Below are positions 23,822 to 33,761 of a DNA stretch of 64,000 nt, piece by piece; position 1 is the first letter of the stretch; every line of letters begins with the position of its first letter. Source of the stretch: Chloroflexota bacterium. Its GTDB lineage: Bacteria > Chloroflexota > Anaerolineae > Anaerolineales > UBA4823. A model generated the notes under the pieces. That model saw only the letters and a program-made list of their open reading frames with translations. It was not told the DNA's origin and did no database searches. The translations under genes and the position numbers were made by a program. Where the stretch lies: contig JAKOUW010000149.1 of NCBI GenBank assembly GCA_029782365.1, positions 1 through 64,000 on the forward strand, written 5' to 3'.

Positions 23822-26800
23822 ATGGCCCATCATGCTTCAGTTCGTCTGATCCTCTTTCGCTTGATACTCATTCCTGCGTTTATCGCCGGGCTGATCACAT
23901 CTCCGGGATCTGTGAATGCCTCGCCTAACGCGGCAACTCCGATCAAGAACGCTCCCGCAACTTGCGGCACGGGTGACCCGCTCGATCCGCTGACTGCTGC
24001 CTCCTGCAGAGTGACGATCGATGTGCGCGATTTCCCCAGCGGCAGTCCTCTGGCGAGTTTCAACTACATCATTAATGTCGACAATACCAAGCTGCCCTCC
24101 GATCCGAATTCATTGAGCACCGAGAGCAACAGCCCCATCGTGCGGGTTGGCGACCAGGATCGTAACCAAGTCAGCCTGCCGGATGGGCGCTATTTGGTTT
24201 CCGCGCGTTCTCTCGACCATAAAATGTGGGGCGCATATTTTACCCTGCCGAAAGATGCTAATAATGACGGTACGCTCACAGTGACCATCAGCCTGACGAT
24301 ACAAAGCGCTGACCATCCCCTGCCGTTAGGCAAGATCAACGTGTTTGTATTTAACGATAATACCTGGACGAACGGTGCTCCCGACACGGAAGAAGGCGGC
24401 CTGAGTGGTTTCCAGGTAGAGCTGAAAGAGCAGACCGACAGCGCGGTCACGGTAGATTACAACAATAACCCGCTCTGCGGCGGAGTGTGCCTCACATCCG
24501 ACGCCGCGGCCACGCAAGGTTTTGTTTCTATCCCAGATCTTGGGCCGGCTACGTATTTCATCGATGTCCATCCGCCTGACGGTGTGGACTGCGATCCAAA
24601 AATTCCCGGCAGCCGCTGGTTCCAGACCACCACGATTGATGGCGGCTTGAGCCTGATCGCACCGACAGAGGAGGGGGCGGATGGCACAGGCGCTCCTGGC
24701 GAACAATTGTGGGAACCGCCCACCATCCGGACGGCTTACTGGTTCGGTTTTGTGTGTGAGCCACATCCTTTTGCTAACCCTGGAACAGGGGAAATCGTTG
24801 GAACAGCCCACAATTGGGTGGAGTGGGCGCCGTACACGACCGGCACATTCACTGACCCGGTGGAAAATCCATTGGTCGCCCTTTCGGATAACGGCACCGA
24901 CCAGACTGTTTACGTCGGCCGCGGCGATGCGAATGGTAACTTTGATATCCAAAATGTGCCGCCTGGCGATTACAACCTGGCGATCTGGGATGAACAGCTC
25001 AGCTACATTATGCGCTTTAAACCCGTGCATGTTGACGCTGATACAACGGTAGATGTGAACGATGTCGACGACGCCGGCAACTCTGGTATTGGCGTTTCGC
25101 GTTGGTTTGGCTGGCTGGATGGCTACGTTTATAAGGACATTAATGGCAACGGCATGATGGATCCTGGCGAGCCAACGATCCCCAACACCGACATGGACCA
25201 GCGTTGGCGCGACGGCTCGATTAAAGAGTCTACGTTCACGGACCCGAATGGTTATTACCAGTATCCCACTGCCGAAGGAGGCGCTTTAGGGCGCTGGATC
25301 ATCAATGAGCAAGGCTTTGCTCGCTTCTCCTCTTTACCCGGCGCCTCGGTTCACGATGAACATACCGGTGTTGTGCTGCCATCTTGCGCGGTCAGCGGCA
25401 CGGTAGCAGCGAATCCGTGTCTGCCAAACGCCGAAGGTGGGGGTCTTTTAGTGAACCAGCTTTTGCTGGAAGGGCACCGCGCCACGGTGGATTGGGGAAA
25501 ACGGGATTATGGCGCGAATGAACCCGGGCAAATCGTCGGCATCACCTATTTCGCCACCACGCGTAATGAATTTGACGCCGCACGCCAGGCCCATGAAGAT
25601 TACGAGCCTGCCATCCCGGATGTGCTGGTTTACCTGGAAACCCCTGGCCTGGATGGCCTACCCAATACGGCGGATGACGTGATCGTCAATAAATATATCA
25701 CTGACCACTGGGTGCAGCCCAGCGCCGCTGAGGATCCGCTCGACCCGAACAACTCCTTCCGCCAAAACTGCAACCCAATCCGCGATTTCTCCGGTGTTGA
25801 TATCACCAGCCAATTTAACCCGGGCATCGGGCCGAACTGCTGGGAAGTGCCATTGACAGGCCAACAAACGAAGGAAGGAAAATTCGACGGTGGTTATGCC
25901 TTCGCAACCTACTGCCCCAGCGGTTACGATATGATGGCTGACGATGGCACCTGCAATGGCGGCAGTGATCCAGTTGCTCTGGTGGCCGGGAACTACATTG
26001 TGCACGTGATTATGCCCCAGGATCCAACCGATTCGCGGGATTGCAATGGAGGTCTAATACCGGGTAACTTAAACGTTACCAACGCAAAAGGCTCAATACC
26101 AGGGGGAGGTGCAGGCTGCATTTATCGAATTGTTAAGGAAGAGGATGTCAACGTCGACCTGGGCAATAATTTCGCCATGCAGATTCCGCCCCCTCCCTGT
26201 GTTGGTGATATGCACACCATTGATCAGTCAACTTTGACACCGCGCAGCAATTATTATGGCATGGCTGGCGCACAGGCCCCCTTGTGCGACAAGCATCTTG
26301 TGGTCTTGAAAAACGGGCAAAACGCCAACGCCGATTTCCACATGATGACGAATTTCCGCACCGACCCCAATGGCACTGATCCGACCGATACACGCACCGG
26401 CGATGTGGAAGAGCCGGGGCGGATTGTGGGTCAGGTTTTCAACGATATCTATTTCGAACGCAACCAGAATTCACCCTGGTACGGCGAGCCTCGGCCTATC
26501 CCCAATATCCCCGTTGGCATTTATGCACGGGTGGATACTGTTTGCGCTGGCGGCGGGACGAACTGCGCCACACCGAATGTCAATAATCCTTACGATTCGA
26601 ACCACTGGAGGCTGATCAAAACGATCACCACCAGCGCGGATGGAGCTTATGAGATTCTGCTTCCTTCAACAGAAACTCTGAACTGCCCCATCCCGCAGGG
26701 CCCCTGCCCGGGTATGTACCTGGTGACGGTAGATGATCCCGGAACGAAGGAGCATCCCAACGCCAATTACAACCCGAACATGCTGACAGCTACTACGCCT

Positions 26801-29236
26801 GCCGAAGTCTGGCCTGGCACAACTGACCAACTGGATACGCCGATCGATCCGATTTCCGGCACGGCTTGCGAACTGCCTGCAGGCGAGACGGGGCTGGCGC
26901 AGCCCGAACTGCTGCAGGTATCTACGCCTATCATCGCGGCTGGCAGCACAGGCGCTGCGCGGCAGGTTACGATATACGGCGATTTTATTGGAACTACCGG
27001 CTCAGCCACAGGCACTACAGGCGTGCGCGTCACCCTCACAGATGTTCGTAACGGTCAGGTGCAGACATTGACGCGCGCTAACGGCGGGATTGTCAGTTGG
27101 ACACCCGGCTCGGGCAGCATACCTGACACCATCGTCATCCAGGTGCCTCCGCTTGCTTCTAACTCAACCGCCAACATGAATCCCAACACCTCCTTCCGCC
27201 CTGGCCCGAAGCAGCTTACACTCATCACTGCCGCCGCTAATGGAGGCGTATCCAGCGCAAACGGCCTGACGCTGCATGTGATGGGTACGAATGGCAGTGG
27301 GGCTAATATGGTGACGTATAACCCGCCAGTGGTCAATGTGCCTGCCCCAACGATCAATCCAGCGGATGCTCATTTGCTGCAGAATGCGATTGATGGGGCC
27401 GCTCCGGGCAGTCTTCTGGTTCTGAGCGCAGGAACCTACAACGAAAATATCCTGATGTGGAAACCGCTCAAGATTCAGGGGCTGGGACCCGGAGGCATCG
27501 TCGGAGCCCATGAACTGGCAGCGCGCGATCCGGAAGACCCTCGTTTCAATGTTCTTGGTACCACCATAGATGGGCGCTATTTCCAGCAGAATTTCACTGA
27601 CTTCGACAGCCGCGTAACAACGCATGCGCCGTATGTCCTGCCGAATTTCACGACTGGTTTGGCAAGCACGGTGCTGCGCGGTGCGGACATCACGGTTGTC
27701 GCCCAGCAGCCCGGGACTGCCTACTTCATCTCCGGGCCTACCGGTATCTTTAACGCCGCCCGCATTGACGGCCTCGGCCTGGTGACAGGGCACGGCGATG
27801 GAGCTGGTGGGGTGCAGCTGCAGGCAGCCATCAATAACATCCAAATAACCAACAATGTGCTTGAAAACAACGGGGGCATCTTCGCCGGCGGCATCGGCGT
27901 TGGCCAACCCTTTGTGCACGGCAGTCATAACTTCAATGTACGCATGGCTTTCAACCGCCTGATCGGCAACGGCGGGCTGACCACCTCGGGAGGTGTTGGC
28001 ATCTTCTACGGCTCGGATGGCTATGACTTTGGCAACAATGTTGTCTGTTCGAACTTCAGCGTGGAGTATGGAGCTGGTATCTCGCATATTGGTCTCAGCC
28101 CGAACGGAAATATCCACGAAAATAAGATTTACTACAACGAAGCGGTCGATTCGGGCGGCGGCATCGCTGTCGAAGGCGAGCTGGTGGTTGGTTCCGGTGC
28201 ACTCAGCGATGGCTCAGGCGCGGTCAATATCGACCGCAACCTGATCCAGAGCAATATAAGCACGCTAGACGACGGCGGCGGTATCTTTATCCTTGATGCA
28301 TTAACTCAACCGATCAACATCCGCAATAACATGATCGTGGATAACGTGGCAGCCGATCTCGGCGGCGGCATCATGCTGGATGATGCCTCCAACGTGCGTA
28401 TCATCAACAATACCATTGCCAACAACGCCACGACCGGATCGTCCGAAAATTCCCAACTCAATTTGCCGCGTGGAGCCGGCCTGACTTCTGAAGCCAACGA
28501 CCCCTTGTTCCAGGTGACGCTGCCCGGCACGGCCCCGCATTTCTCTGATCCGGTGGCGCTTTTCAACAACATCTTCTGGGATAACGATTCTATGACGCTC
28601 AGCCAGTTTGGACCCGGGGCAACTCTGGTCGACCAGGGCTTCATTGATTTCGAGGTCCACGACCCGTCTAACCCCAGCCAGATCTTTACAAACGCCCGTT
28701 ACAATCTGTTCACCAATGGCAATGTCGAGCAGTCGGACGGCAGTTTCGCCAATATGCCCGGCGGCGGCGCTCCAGCTTTCGGATTCCCAACAGTCGCGGC
28801 CAACCGAGGCAACATCGTCGGCGTAGACCCGCTGTTCGTGACGCCCTTTGTCAATGAGCTGGCGGTTTCAGGTTCTCGCCTTGACCCCCAACAAGCAGCC
28901 ATCACCATAACAGGTCAAGACCCGCCGATCGGGCTTGTCGGTGATTATCACCTGCAAACAACCTTCGCTGCAGCAGTCGTTTCAGGCGCTATCGATCGAG
29001 GCGTCAACTGCTCCAATGCCCCGGTGCCGCCCCTGGTAAATCCGCTGTCATCCTGCGGCACAGGCATCGCTGCACCGACGATAGATTTCGGTGGTAATGC
29101 CAGGCCGCTCCTGCACACATTCCGTGTCCGTACGCCGTGGGATTTCGGCGCAGATGAAGTCCCGCTGGTCGGAACCAATCTGGATCCGTTACAAAATGTA
29201 ACGCTGGTCTATATCCCGATGGTCAATAACCGCTAA
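23822..29236 (+). CDS. Giant secreted SdrD-like/parallel beta-helix protein (1804 aa)
   Basis: An exported 1804-aa protein. Signal peptide about 1-33. Residues 40-1000 hold repeated beta domains of the SdrD B/CNA-B type, each opening with a phrase such as GWLDGYVYKDINGNGMMDPG, GQIVGITYF or GRIVGQVFND. An IPT-like domain follows near 1025-1130. Residues about 1176-1600 form a right-handed parallel beta-helix (LLQNAIDGAAPGSLLVLSAG, then repeated NNxxxxNNG-type turns). The C-terminus ends VTLVYIPMVNNR, like other Chloroflexota exported proteins (recollection). No catalytic motif is certain. It heads the copper-oxidase operon; a scaffold or substrate-binding role is inferred. Confidence 0.8.
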   Translation: MAHHASVRLILFRLILIPAFIAGLITSPGSVNASPNAATPIKNAPATCGTGDPLDPLTAASCRVTIDVRDFPSGSPLASFNYIINVDNTKLPSDPNSLSTESNSPIVRVGDQDRNQVSLPDGRYLVSARSLDHKMWGAYFTLPKDANNDGTLTVTISLTIQSADHPLPLGKINVFVFNDNTWTNGAPDTEEGGLSGFQVELKEQTDSAVTVDYNNNPLCGGVCLTSDAAATQGFVSIPDLGPATYFIDVHPPDGVDCDPKIPGSRWFQTTTIDGGLSLIAPTEEGADGTGAPGEQLWEPPTIRTAYWFGFVCEPHPFANPGTGEIVGTAHNWVEWAPYTTGTFTDPVENPLVALSDNGTDQTVYVGRGDANGNFDIQNVPPGDYNLAIWDEQLSYIMRFKPVHVDADTTVDVNDVDDAGNSGIGVSRWFGWLDGYVYKDINGNGMMDPGEPTIPNTDMDQRWRDGSIKESTFTDPNGYYQYPTAEGGALGRWIINEQGFARFSSLPGASVHDEHTGVVLPSCAVSGTVAANPCLPNAEGGGLLVNQLLLEGHRATVDWGKRDYGANEPGQIVGITYFATTRNEFDAARQAHEDYEPAIPDVLVYLETPGLDGLPNTADDVIVNKYITDHWVQPSAAEDPLDPNNSFRQNCNPIRDFSGVDITSQFNPGIGPNCWEVPLTGQQTKEGKFDGGYAFATYCPSGYDMMADDGTCNGGSDPVALVAGNYIVHVIMPQDPTDSRDCNGGLIPGNLNVTNAKGSIPGGGAGCIYRIVKEEDVNVDLGNNFAMQIPPPPCVGDMHTIDQSTLTPRSNYYGMAGAQAPLCDKHLVVLKNGQNANADFHMMTNFRTDPNGTDPTDTRTGDVEEPGRIVGQVFNDIYFERNQNSPWYGEPRPIPNIPVGIYARVDTVCAGGGTNCATPNVNNPYDSNHWRLIKTITTSADGAYEILLPSTETLNCPIPQGPCPGMYLVTVDDPGTKEHPNANYNPNMLTATTPAEVWPGTTDQLDTPIDPISGTACELPAGETGLAQPELLQVSTPIIAAGSTGAARQVTIYGDFIGTTGSATGTTGVRVTLTDVRNGQVQTLTRANGGIVSWTPGSGSIPDTIVIQVPPLASNSTANMNPNTSFRPGPKQLTLITAAANGGVSSANGLTLHVMGTNGSGANMVTYNPPVVNVPAPTINPADAHLLQNAIDGAAPGSLLVLSAGTYNENILMWKPLKIQGLGPGGIVGAHELAARDPEDPRFNVLGTTIDGRYFQQNFTDFDSRVTTHAPYVLPNFTTGLASTVLRGADITVVAQQPGTAYFISGPTGIFNAARIDGLGLVTGHGDGAGGVQLQAAINNIQITNNVLENNGGIFAGGIGVGQPFVHGSHNFNVRMAFNRLIGNGGLTTSGGVGIFYGSDGYDFGNNVVCSNFSVEYGAGISHIGLSPNGNIHENKIYYNEAVDSGGGIAVEGELVVGSGALSDGSGAVNIDRNLIQSNISTLDDGGGIFILDALTQPINIRNNMIVDNVAADLGGGIMLDDASNVRIINNTIANNATTGSSENSQLNLPRGAGLTSEANDPLFQVTLPGTAPHFSDPVALFNNIFWDNDSMTLSQFGPGATLVDQGFIDFEVHDPSNPSQIFTNARYNLFTNGNVEQSDGSFANMPGGGAPAFGFPTVAANRGNIVGVDPLFVTPFVNELAVSGSRLDPQQAAITITGQDPPIGLVGDYHLQTTFAAAVVSGAIDRGVNCSNAPVPPLVNPLSSCGTGIAAPTIDFGGNARPLLHTFRVRTPWDFGADEVPLVGTNLDPLQNVTLVYIPMVNNR

Positions 29237-29329
29237 ATGCGCTGAGAGATGTGGATGGGATGGAACCTTCCCCAAGCAAGCGCCATCCCATCCAGGTACT
29301 CGGCCAATAAACAAATGAAGGAGAACAAA

Positions 29330-30634
29330 ATGCACAATTCAAGCAATTTTTCTCGGCGAGACTTTCTCAAAGCAATGGGTGCGGGCGCGTTGGGAGCGGC
29401 GGCTGCCGGGTGGTTTGCCAGCGGCCTGGGACATGGATTGTCACTGCCCTCTGTCCAGGCCGCAACGACCACGTTTGGCCTTGCGGCGACGGATGGATAT
29501 GCGGATGTGCCCGGACGTCCAGGCAACCCCCTTTATATTTTCGGCTTTATTCCTGTCAGCCCTACAGCTTCGGTGGCCAGTTTAATCGCAACATACAAAG
29601 GCCATGCCCAGACCAGCGCGCCTACCCTGGACTTCAAGCAGGACGAGGATATCAATATTACCCTGACCAACCTGGGTCTCGTGCAGCGCCCCGATCTGAC
29701 TGACTCGCACACCATTCATTGGCACGGGTTCGATATCCCTTCGCCGTTGAATGATGGCGTGCCTGAAGTGTCAGTCGCTGTTCCCATCGGAAAGCAGCTC
29801 ACATACTTTTATCGCCCGCATCGTGAGGGTACTTACATGTGGCACTGCCACTTCGAGGATGTGGAACACGTCCAGATGGGGATGCAAGGCATGGTTTTTG
29901 TGCGCCCGCTTCAAGATGGCACGACCAGAGTTTTTGACGGCAAAACATTTACCCGCTTTGCCTATAACGACGGCGATGGCTTCACCGGATATCACCGTCA
30001 ATTTGCTATTTTGCTGGATGAATTCTGGTCGACATTTCACGACCACGATCGTGATATCCAGGAAACCATCATGACGGATTATGACCCAGAATGGTTCTTG
30101 ATGAATGGGCGTTGTTACCCTCAAACAACCCTGCCGAACGATGCCGACGCAGTGGCAGCTGGCCGCCCAGACCTGCGTATTGGGACGATCAATACTACCC
30201 TGGGTACAACGGATTTTTCACTGCCCAATTCTTCCCTCATCCAGTTAAATCCCGGCGAACGGGCGCTGTTGCGCCTGTCTAACCTGGGATATCAGCAAGA
30301 TTCTTTGCAACTGCCGGGCATCCCAATGCACGTGATCGGCCAGGACGCCTCGCTGCTGCGCAACGGCAGCTCGGATACCTCGTACTGGACGAATACACTG
30401 TATATCGGTCCAGGCGAATCGCGCGACGTCCTTTTCGATGCACCCGCCTTTGACGCCAACCGCCCATCGGGAACTGATGGCCGCGGCGCCTACAATGTTT
30501 ATTTCCTGAAGAACCGCGACTGGCGCAAGCTGTCGAATAACGGCGCATCTGGTCCGGGCGGCATGATGACCGAAGTGCGGGTGTACCAGGCCCCTCTGCC
30601 GGCCCAGGTCGCCGTCAACCAGACTTTCATCTAA
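29330..30634 (+). CDS. Tat-exported multicopper oxidase subunit with type 1 copper
   Basis: A 434-aa protein with a twin-arginine signal (SRRDFLKAMGAGALGAAAAG) and two visible cupredoxin domains. Domain 1 has HTIHWHG (H127, H130, H132) and HCHFEDVEHVQMGM (H172, C173, H174, H180, M183/M185): a full type 1 copper set plus four histidines of a trinuclear centre. Domain 2 resembles the copper-free middle domain of three-domain oxidases (FLMNG ... NPGERALLRLSN ... MHVIGQD). The other two histidine pairs are absent. GAAGGAG precedes the ATG at 29330; an in-frame start at 29249 lacks one. Confidence 0.85.
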   Translation: MHNSSNFSRRDFLKAMGAGALGAAAAGWFASGLGHGLSLPSVQAATTTFGLAATDGYADVPGRPGNPLYIFGFIPVSPTASVASLIATYKGHAQTSAPTLDFKQDEDINITLTNLGLVQRPDLTDSHTIHWHGFDIPSPLNDGVPEVSVAVPIGKQLTYFYRPHREGTYMWHCHFEDVEHVQMGMQGMVFVRPLQDGTTRVFDGKTFTRFAYNDGDGFTGYHRQFAILLDEFWSTFHDHDRDIQETIMTDYDPEWFLMNGRCYPQTTLPNDADAVAAGRPDLRIGTINTTLGTTDFSLPNSSLIQLNPGERALLRLSNLGYQQDSLQLPGIPMHVIGQDASLLRNGSSDTSYWTNTLYIGPGESRDVLFDAPAFDANRPSGTDGRGAYNVYFLKNRDWRKLSNNGASGPGGMMTEVRVYQAPLPAQVAVNQTFI

Positions 30635-30672
30635 CCTGAGCGCGTATTACGATTTGAGAAAGGAAAGCTGCA

Positions 30673-32727
30673 ATGATCAAAAAAAATCGTTGGCTTGGTT
30701 TGATCCTCATATTGATCCTGGTGACAGCGGCGCTATTCCCTGGGAATGCTTATGCCTTGCCCCCTGGCGCCCCGAAAACTGGCATGGTATGTACTCTAGG
30801 GAGCGCTGTTGGTGGTGTGCATACTTTTAACCTTATAGCGAACACTGGCTATATCCAGACGCCGGATGGCAATACCGTCTTCATGTGGAGTTTTGCCAAC
30901 GGCGATGCGCCTGACAACGGAGCATTTCAATCACCTGGGCCGGTCTTGTGTGTGACCCAGGGAGAGACTGTTGTGGTTAACTTAACGAATAACATCGGCG
31001 GCCCACAAGCTGAACCGGTCTCCGTTATCTTCCCGGGGCAAGACTCGCAGGTGACAGCCTCCGGCGGCGTCGCCGGATTGTTCACAAGAGAGGCCGCGAC
31101 GGGTGGCGGCGCGGTGAGCTATTCCTTTACTGCCAGCCAGCCCGGCACTTATATTTACCAAAGCGGCTCGGATGTTTCCAAGCAGGTGGAGATGGGCCTG
31201 TACGGCGCCTTGATCGTGCGCCCGGCGGCCAACCCTGCTTTTGCGTATGATGCTTCCACCCAATTTGACCCGACCCGCGAATATATGCTGCTGTTGGCGG
31301 AAATCGATCCGGCTTTGCACCATGCGGTCGAGTTGGGCAATCCGTACGATTTTACAACCCTGCATAACCGCTACTTCACGATCAACGGGCGAAGTTTTCC
31401 AGACACGATCCTGGAGAACGGCACGAGCTTGCTGCCTGCCCAGCCTTATGGCGCGATGGTGCGCATCCAGCCCAACACAGCCGTCAACCCTTACCCGGCG
31501 TTAATTCGTATGCTCAATGTTGGCGCGGATAACCATCCGTTCCACCCGCACGGCAACCACACACGCCAGGTCGCACAGGATGGCAGGCCGATCAAAATCA
31601 CCGGCAGTGATGCCTCAACCGAACACTTCGGGGAGACAATCGGTGCCGGACAGACGGAGGATTTCCTGCTGCGTTGGGATAACCAAACCACCGATTCGGC
31701 CGGGTTGAACTTTAACGATAACTGGGATCCAAACAGCAACCCGCTGCCGGTGGCTCAACCCAATTACACCAACCTGACGTTCAAAGGTGGCAATACCTGG
31801 TATAGCGGCAGCCCATACCTGGGCTATAAAGGCACGCTGCCGACCGGGGTTGTTTCGCAGAATATCTGTGGAGAGTGGTATTTCCCCTTCCACAGCCACG
31901 CGCTGAATGAGTTCTCGAACTATGATGAAGGTTTTGGCGGTATGGGTACCCTGCTGCGCGTCGACCCGGCGGGTGGATGTTTTAGCTTCCCTGCGGCCAC
32001 TGCCATCGTGGGCGGTGTGCTGAAGAGCGGCTCGGTCAGCGCGCTAGGGGTGAATGACAGCACCTATTACCAGGTCAATCCCAAGACAACCAGCCTGACA
32101 TCTTCCAGGACTGCCGCTCAAACTTCCCTGGCTGTGGCTTCGGCGGCCGGTTTCCCGGCTGCGGGTAGTTTTTACATCCGGGTGGACAGTGAAGTGATGC
32201 AGGTTACCGGCGGGCAGGGCACCGCTACTTGGACGGTGGCGCGCGGCCAGCTGGGCACCAGCGCTGCTTCGCATGCCTCCGCCGCTGTGGTCTCGGCGCT
32301 GGCCAATGATTGGTATGTCTCATTCTCCAATATCAAAGCTGAGGCGGCTAATTTGCGCGTGACTTATCGTGGCAAGGACTGCACCGGCACGACTGGCAGC
32401 TCCTGCGCGGCTTTGACTACCAACCTGCCGCAAATGACTGTGAAGATTTGCGACTGGACTATCAGTGGGGCGGCTGGCTGCGCCTCGGCGACATCCAACG
32501 GTTGGGTGACGCTGCCGGCTCCGCCAACCCAACCCCAAAGCATCGGTTCGACCGAACCAGCTCCATCTACCTGGATGCTCAGCGGGCTGGCAAGTCAATA
32601 TATCGGCACTGGCGCCAACCTGGGCCAGGTGCGGGTGCTGGTGCATACACAACGCTGGACGGCTTCCAACCCGGTGACTTTTTCCACCTGGGCTAACTTA
32701 GTATCTATCACTTACGACCTGCCGTAA
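30673..32727 (+). CDS. Cupredoxin protein with complementary copper-histidine pairs
   Basis: A 684-aa secreted protein (signal peptide about 1-29). The first cupredoxin domain has no copper ligands (GTYIYQSGSDVSKQ where HxH would be). The later domain has HPFHPHGNH (H288, H291, H293) and FHSHALNEF (H407, S408, H409): the trinuclear histidine pairs of a multicopper oxidase C-terminal domain, but Ser replaces the type 1 Cys. The last 230 residues add beta domains, one like a phage-tail motif (AGSFYIRVDSEVMQV). It lies 38 bases after the previous gene and may complete its copper site. Confidence 0.8.
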   Translation: MIKKNRWLGLILILILVTAALFPGNAYALPPGAPKTGMVCTLGSAVGGVHTFNLIANTGYIQTPDGNTVFMWSFANGDAPDNGAFQSPGPVLCVTQGETVVVNLTNNIGGPQAEPVSVIFPGQDSQVTASGGVAGLFTREAATGGGAVSYSFTASQPGTYIYQSGSDVSKQVEMGLYGALIVRPAANPAFAYDASTQFDPTREYMLLLAEIDPALHHAVELGNPYDFTTLHNRYFTINGRSFPDTILENGTSLLPAQPYGAMVRIQPNTAVNPYPALIRMLNVGADNHPFHPHGNHTRQVAQDGRPIKITGSDASTEHFGETIGAGQTEDFLLRWDNQTTDSAGLNFNDNWDPNSNPLPVAQPNYTNLTFKGGNTWYSGSPYLGYKGTLPTGVVSQNICGEWYFPFHSHALNEFSNYDEGFGGMGTLLRVDPAGGCFSFPAATAIVGGVLKSGSVSALGVNDSTYYQVNPKTTSLTSSRTAAQTSLAVASAAGFPAAGSFYIRVDSEVMQVTGGQGTATWTVARGQLGTSAASHASAAVVSALANDWYVSFSNIKAEAANLRVTYRGKDCTGTTGSSCAALTTNLPQMTVKICDWTISGAAGCASATSNGWVTLPAPPTQPQSIGSTEPAPSTWMLSGLASQYIGTGANLGQVRVLVHTQRWTASNPVTFSTWANLVSITYDLP

Positions 32728-32755
32728 ATGCAGAGCAGAAAAGGAGAGACAGGTT

Positions 32756-33751
32756 ATGATTCCTCTTACCAAGAAATTGATCCGCTTCTGGCTCATATGT
32801 ACACTGGTGATGAGCGGGCTGATGCTGAATGGCTCGCACGCTCTTGCGGCAGCAGTCACGGTTGAGCTGTGCGCCAAAGCCGGCACAGCAACTTTGACAG
32901 GCGCATATACAGTGCCGATCTGGGGTTTTGGCATCCCCGCGAACACCAATGACTGCAGCACCGCGACAGCCAGCCTGCCAGGCCCTGTCATAACCATCAA
33001 CGAAGGCGATGTAGTGACCCTCACCATCCACAACGCTTTACCTGCGGGTCATACCGTGACCCTGGAGGCACCCGGTCTCTTGTTTGACGCCGGGACACTA
33101 AACGCTCCCAGCGGCGGCACAGTCTCGCGCACTTTCACTGCCAGCGCTCCTGGCTCGTACCTTTACGAAAGCAGCGGCGACGCCGGACGCCAGGAGGCGA
33201 TGGGGCTGTATGGTGCGTTGATTGTGCGCTCAGCCACTGCCGGGCGGGCCTACGATTCGGCCTCCACAGCGTATGATGTCGAATCAATCCTGGTGCTCAG
33301 CCAGGTTGACCCGGTATTCAACGGCGTGGGCCAGCCGACCGGGTATGACCCGAACAACTTTAATATGAATGATTTCCTGGCGACTTATTGGCTGGTCAAT
33401 GGCAAGGCTTACCCGGACTCCGGCGCTTCCAACATAACGGCAGCCTCCCGGCAGCGTATTTTGCTGCGCTTCCTGAACGCCGGCTACGATAACACATCGA
33501 TGATGTTGCTGGGGATGCACGCACAGGTCCTGGCGCGTGACGCACGCCTGCAGCTCAGTCCCTTCCTGGCTAACAGTGAGACCATTCCGGCAGGTGGGAC
33601 AGAGGATGCCATCGCCATGATGCCCACTTCTGCTGCGCCATCTGCCAACGGTTTTGCTCTGTTTAACCGTAACTTGCATGTCACGAACGGCAGCACAGCC
33701 TCATCAACCTACACCACACCAGGTGGTATGCTGATTTTTATCCATCCTTGA
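32756..33751 (+). CDS. Cupredoxin-fold exported protein without copper ligands
   Basis: A 331-aa exported protein (signal peptide to about residue 32, SHALAAA). It aligns by eye with the first two domains of the neighbour: GPVITINEGDVVTLTIHN, GSYLYESSGDAGRQEAMGLYGALIV, and FLATYWLVNGKAYPD. Every HxH motif is missing (THTV is replaced by GHTVTLE and the second by YES). It is thus a multicopper-oxidase relative that cannot bind the usual coppers, probably structural. GGAGAG precedes the ATG. Confidence 0.75.
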   Translation: MIPLTKKLIRFWLICTLVMSGLMLNGSHALAAAVTVELCAKAGTATLTGAYTVPIWGFGIPANTNDCSTATASLPGPVITINEGDVVTLTIHNALPAGHTVTLEAPGLLFDAGTLNAPSGGTVSRTFTASAPGSYLYESSGDAGRQEAMGLYGALIVRSATAGRAYDSASTAYDVESILVLSQVDPVFNGVGQPTGYDPNNFNMNDFLATYWLVNGKAYPDSGASNITAASRQRILLRFLNAGYDNTSMMLLGMHAQVLARDARLQLSPFLANSETIPAGGTEDAIAMMPTSAAPSANGFALFNRNLHVTNGSTASSTYTTPGGMLIFIHP

Positions 33752-33761
33752 GGCCCGCGCT

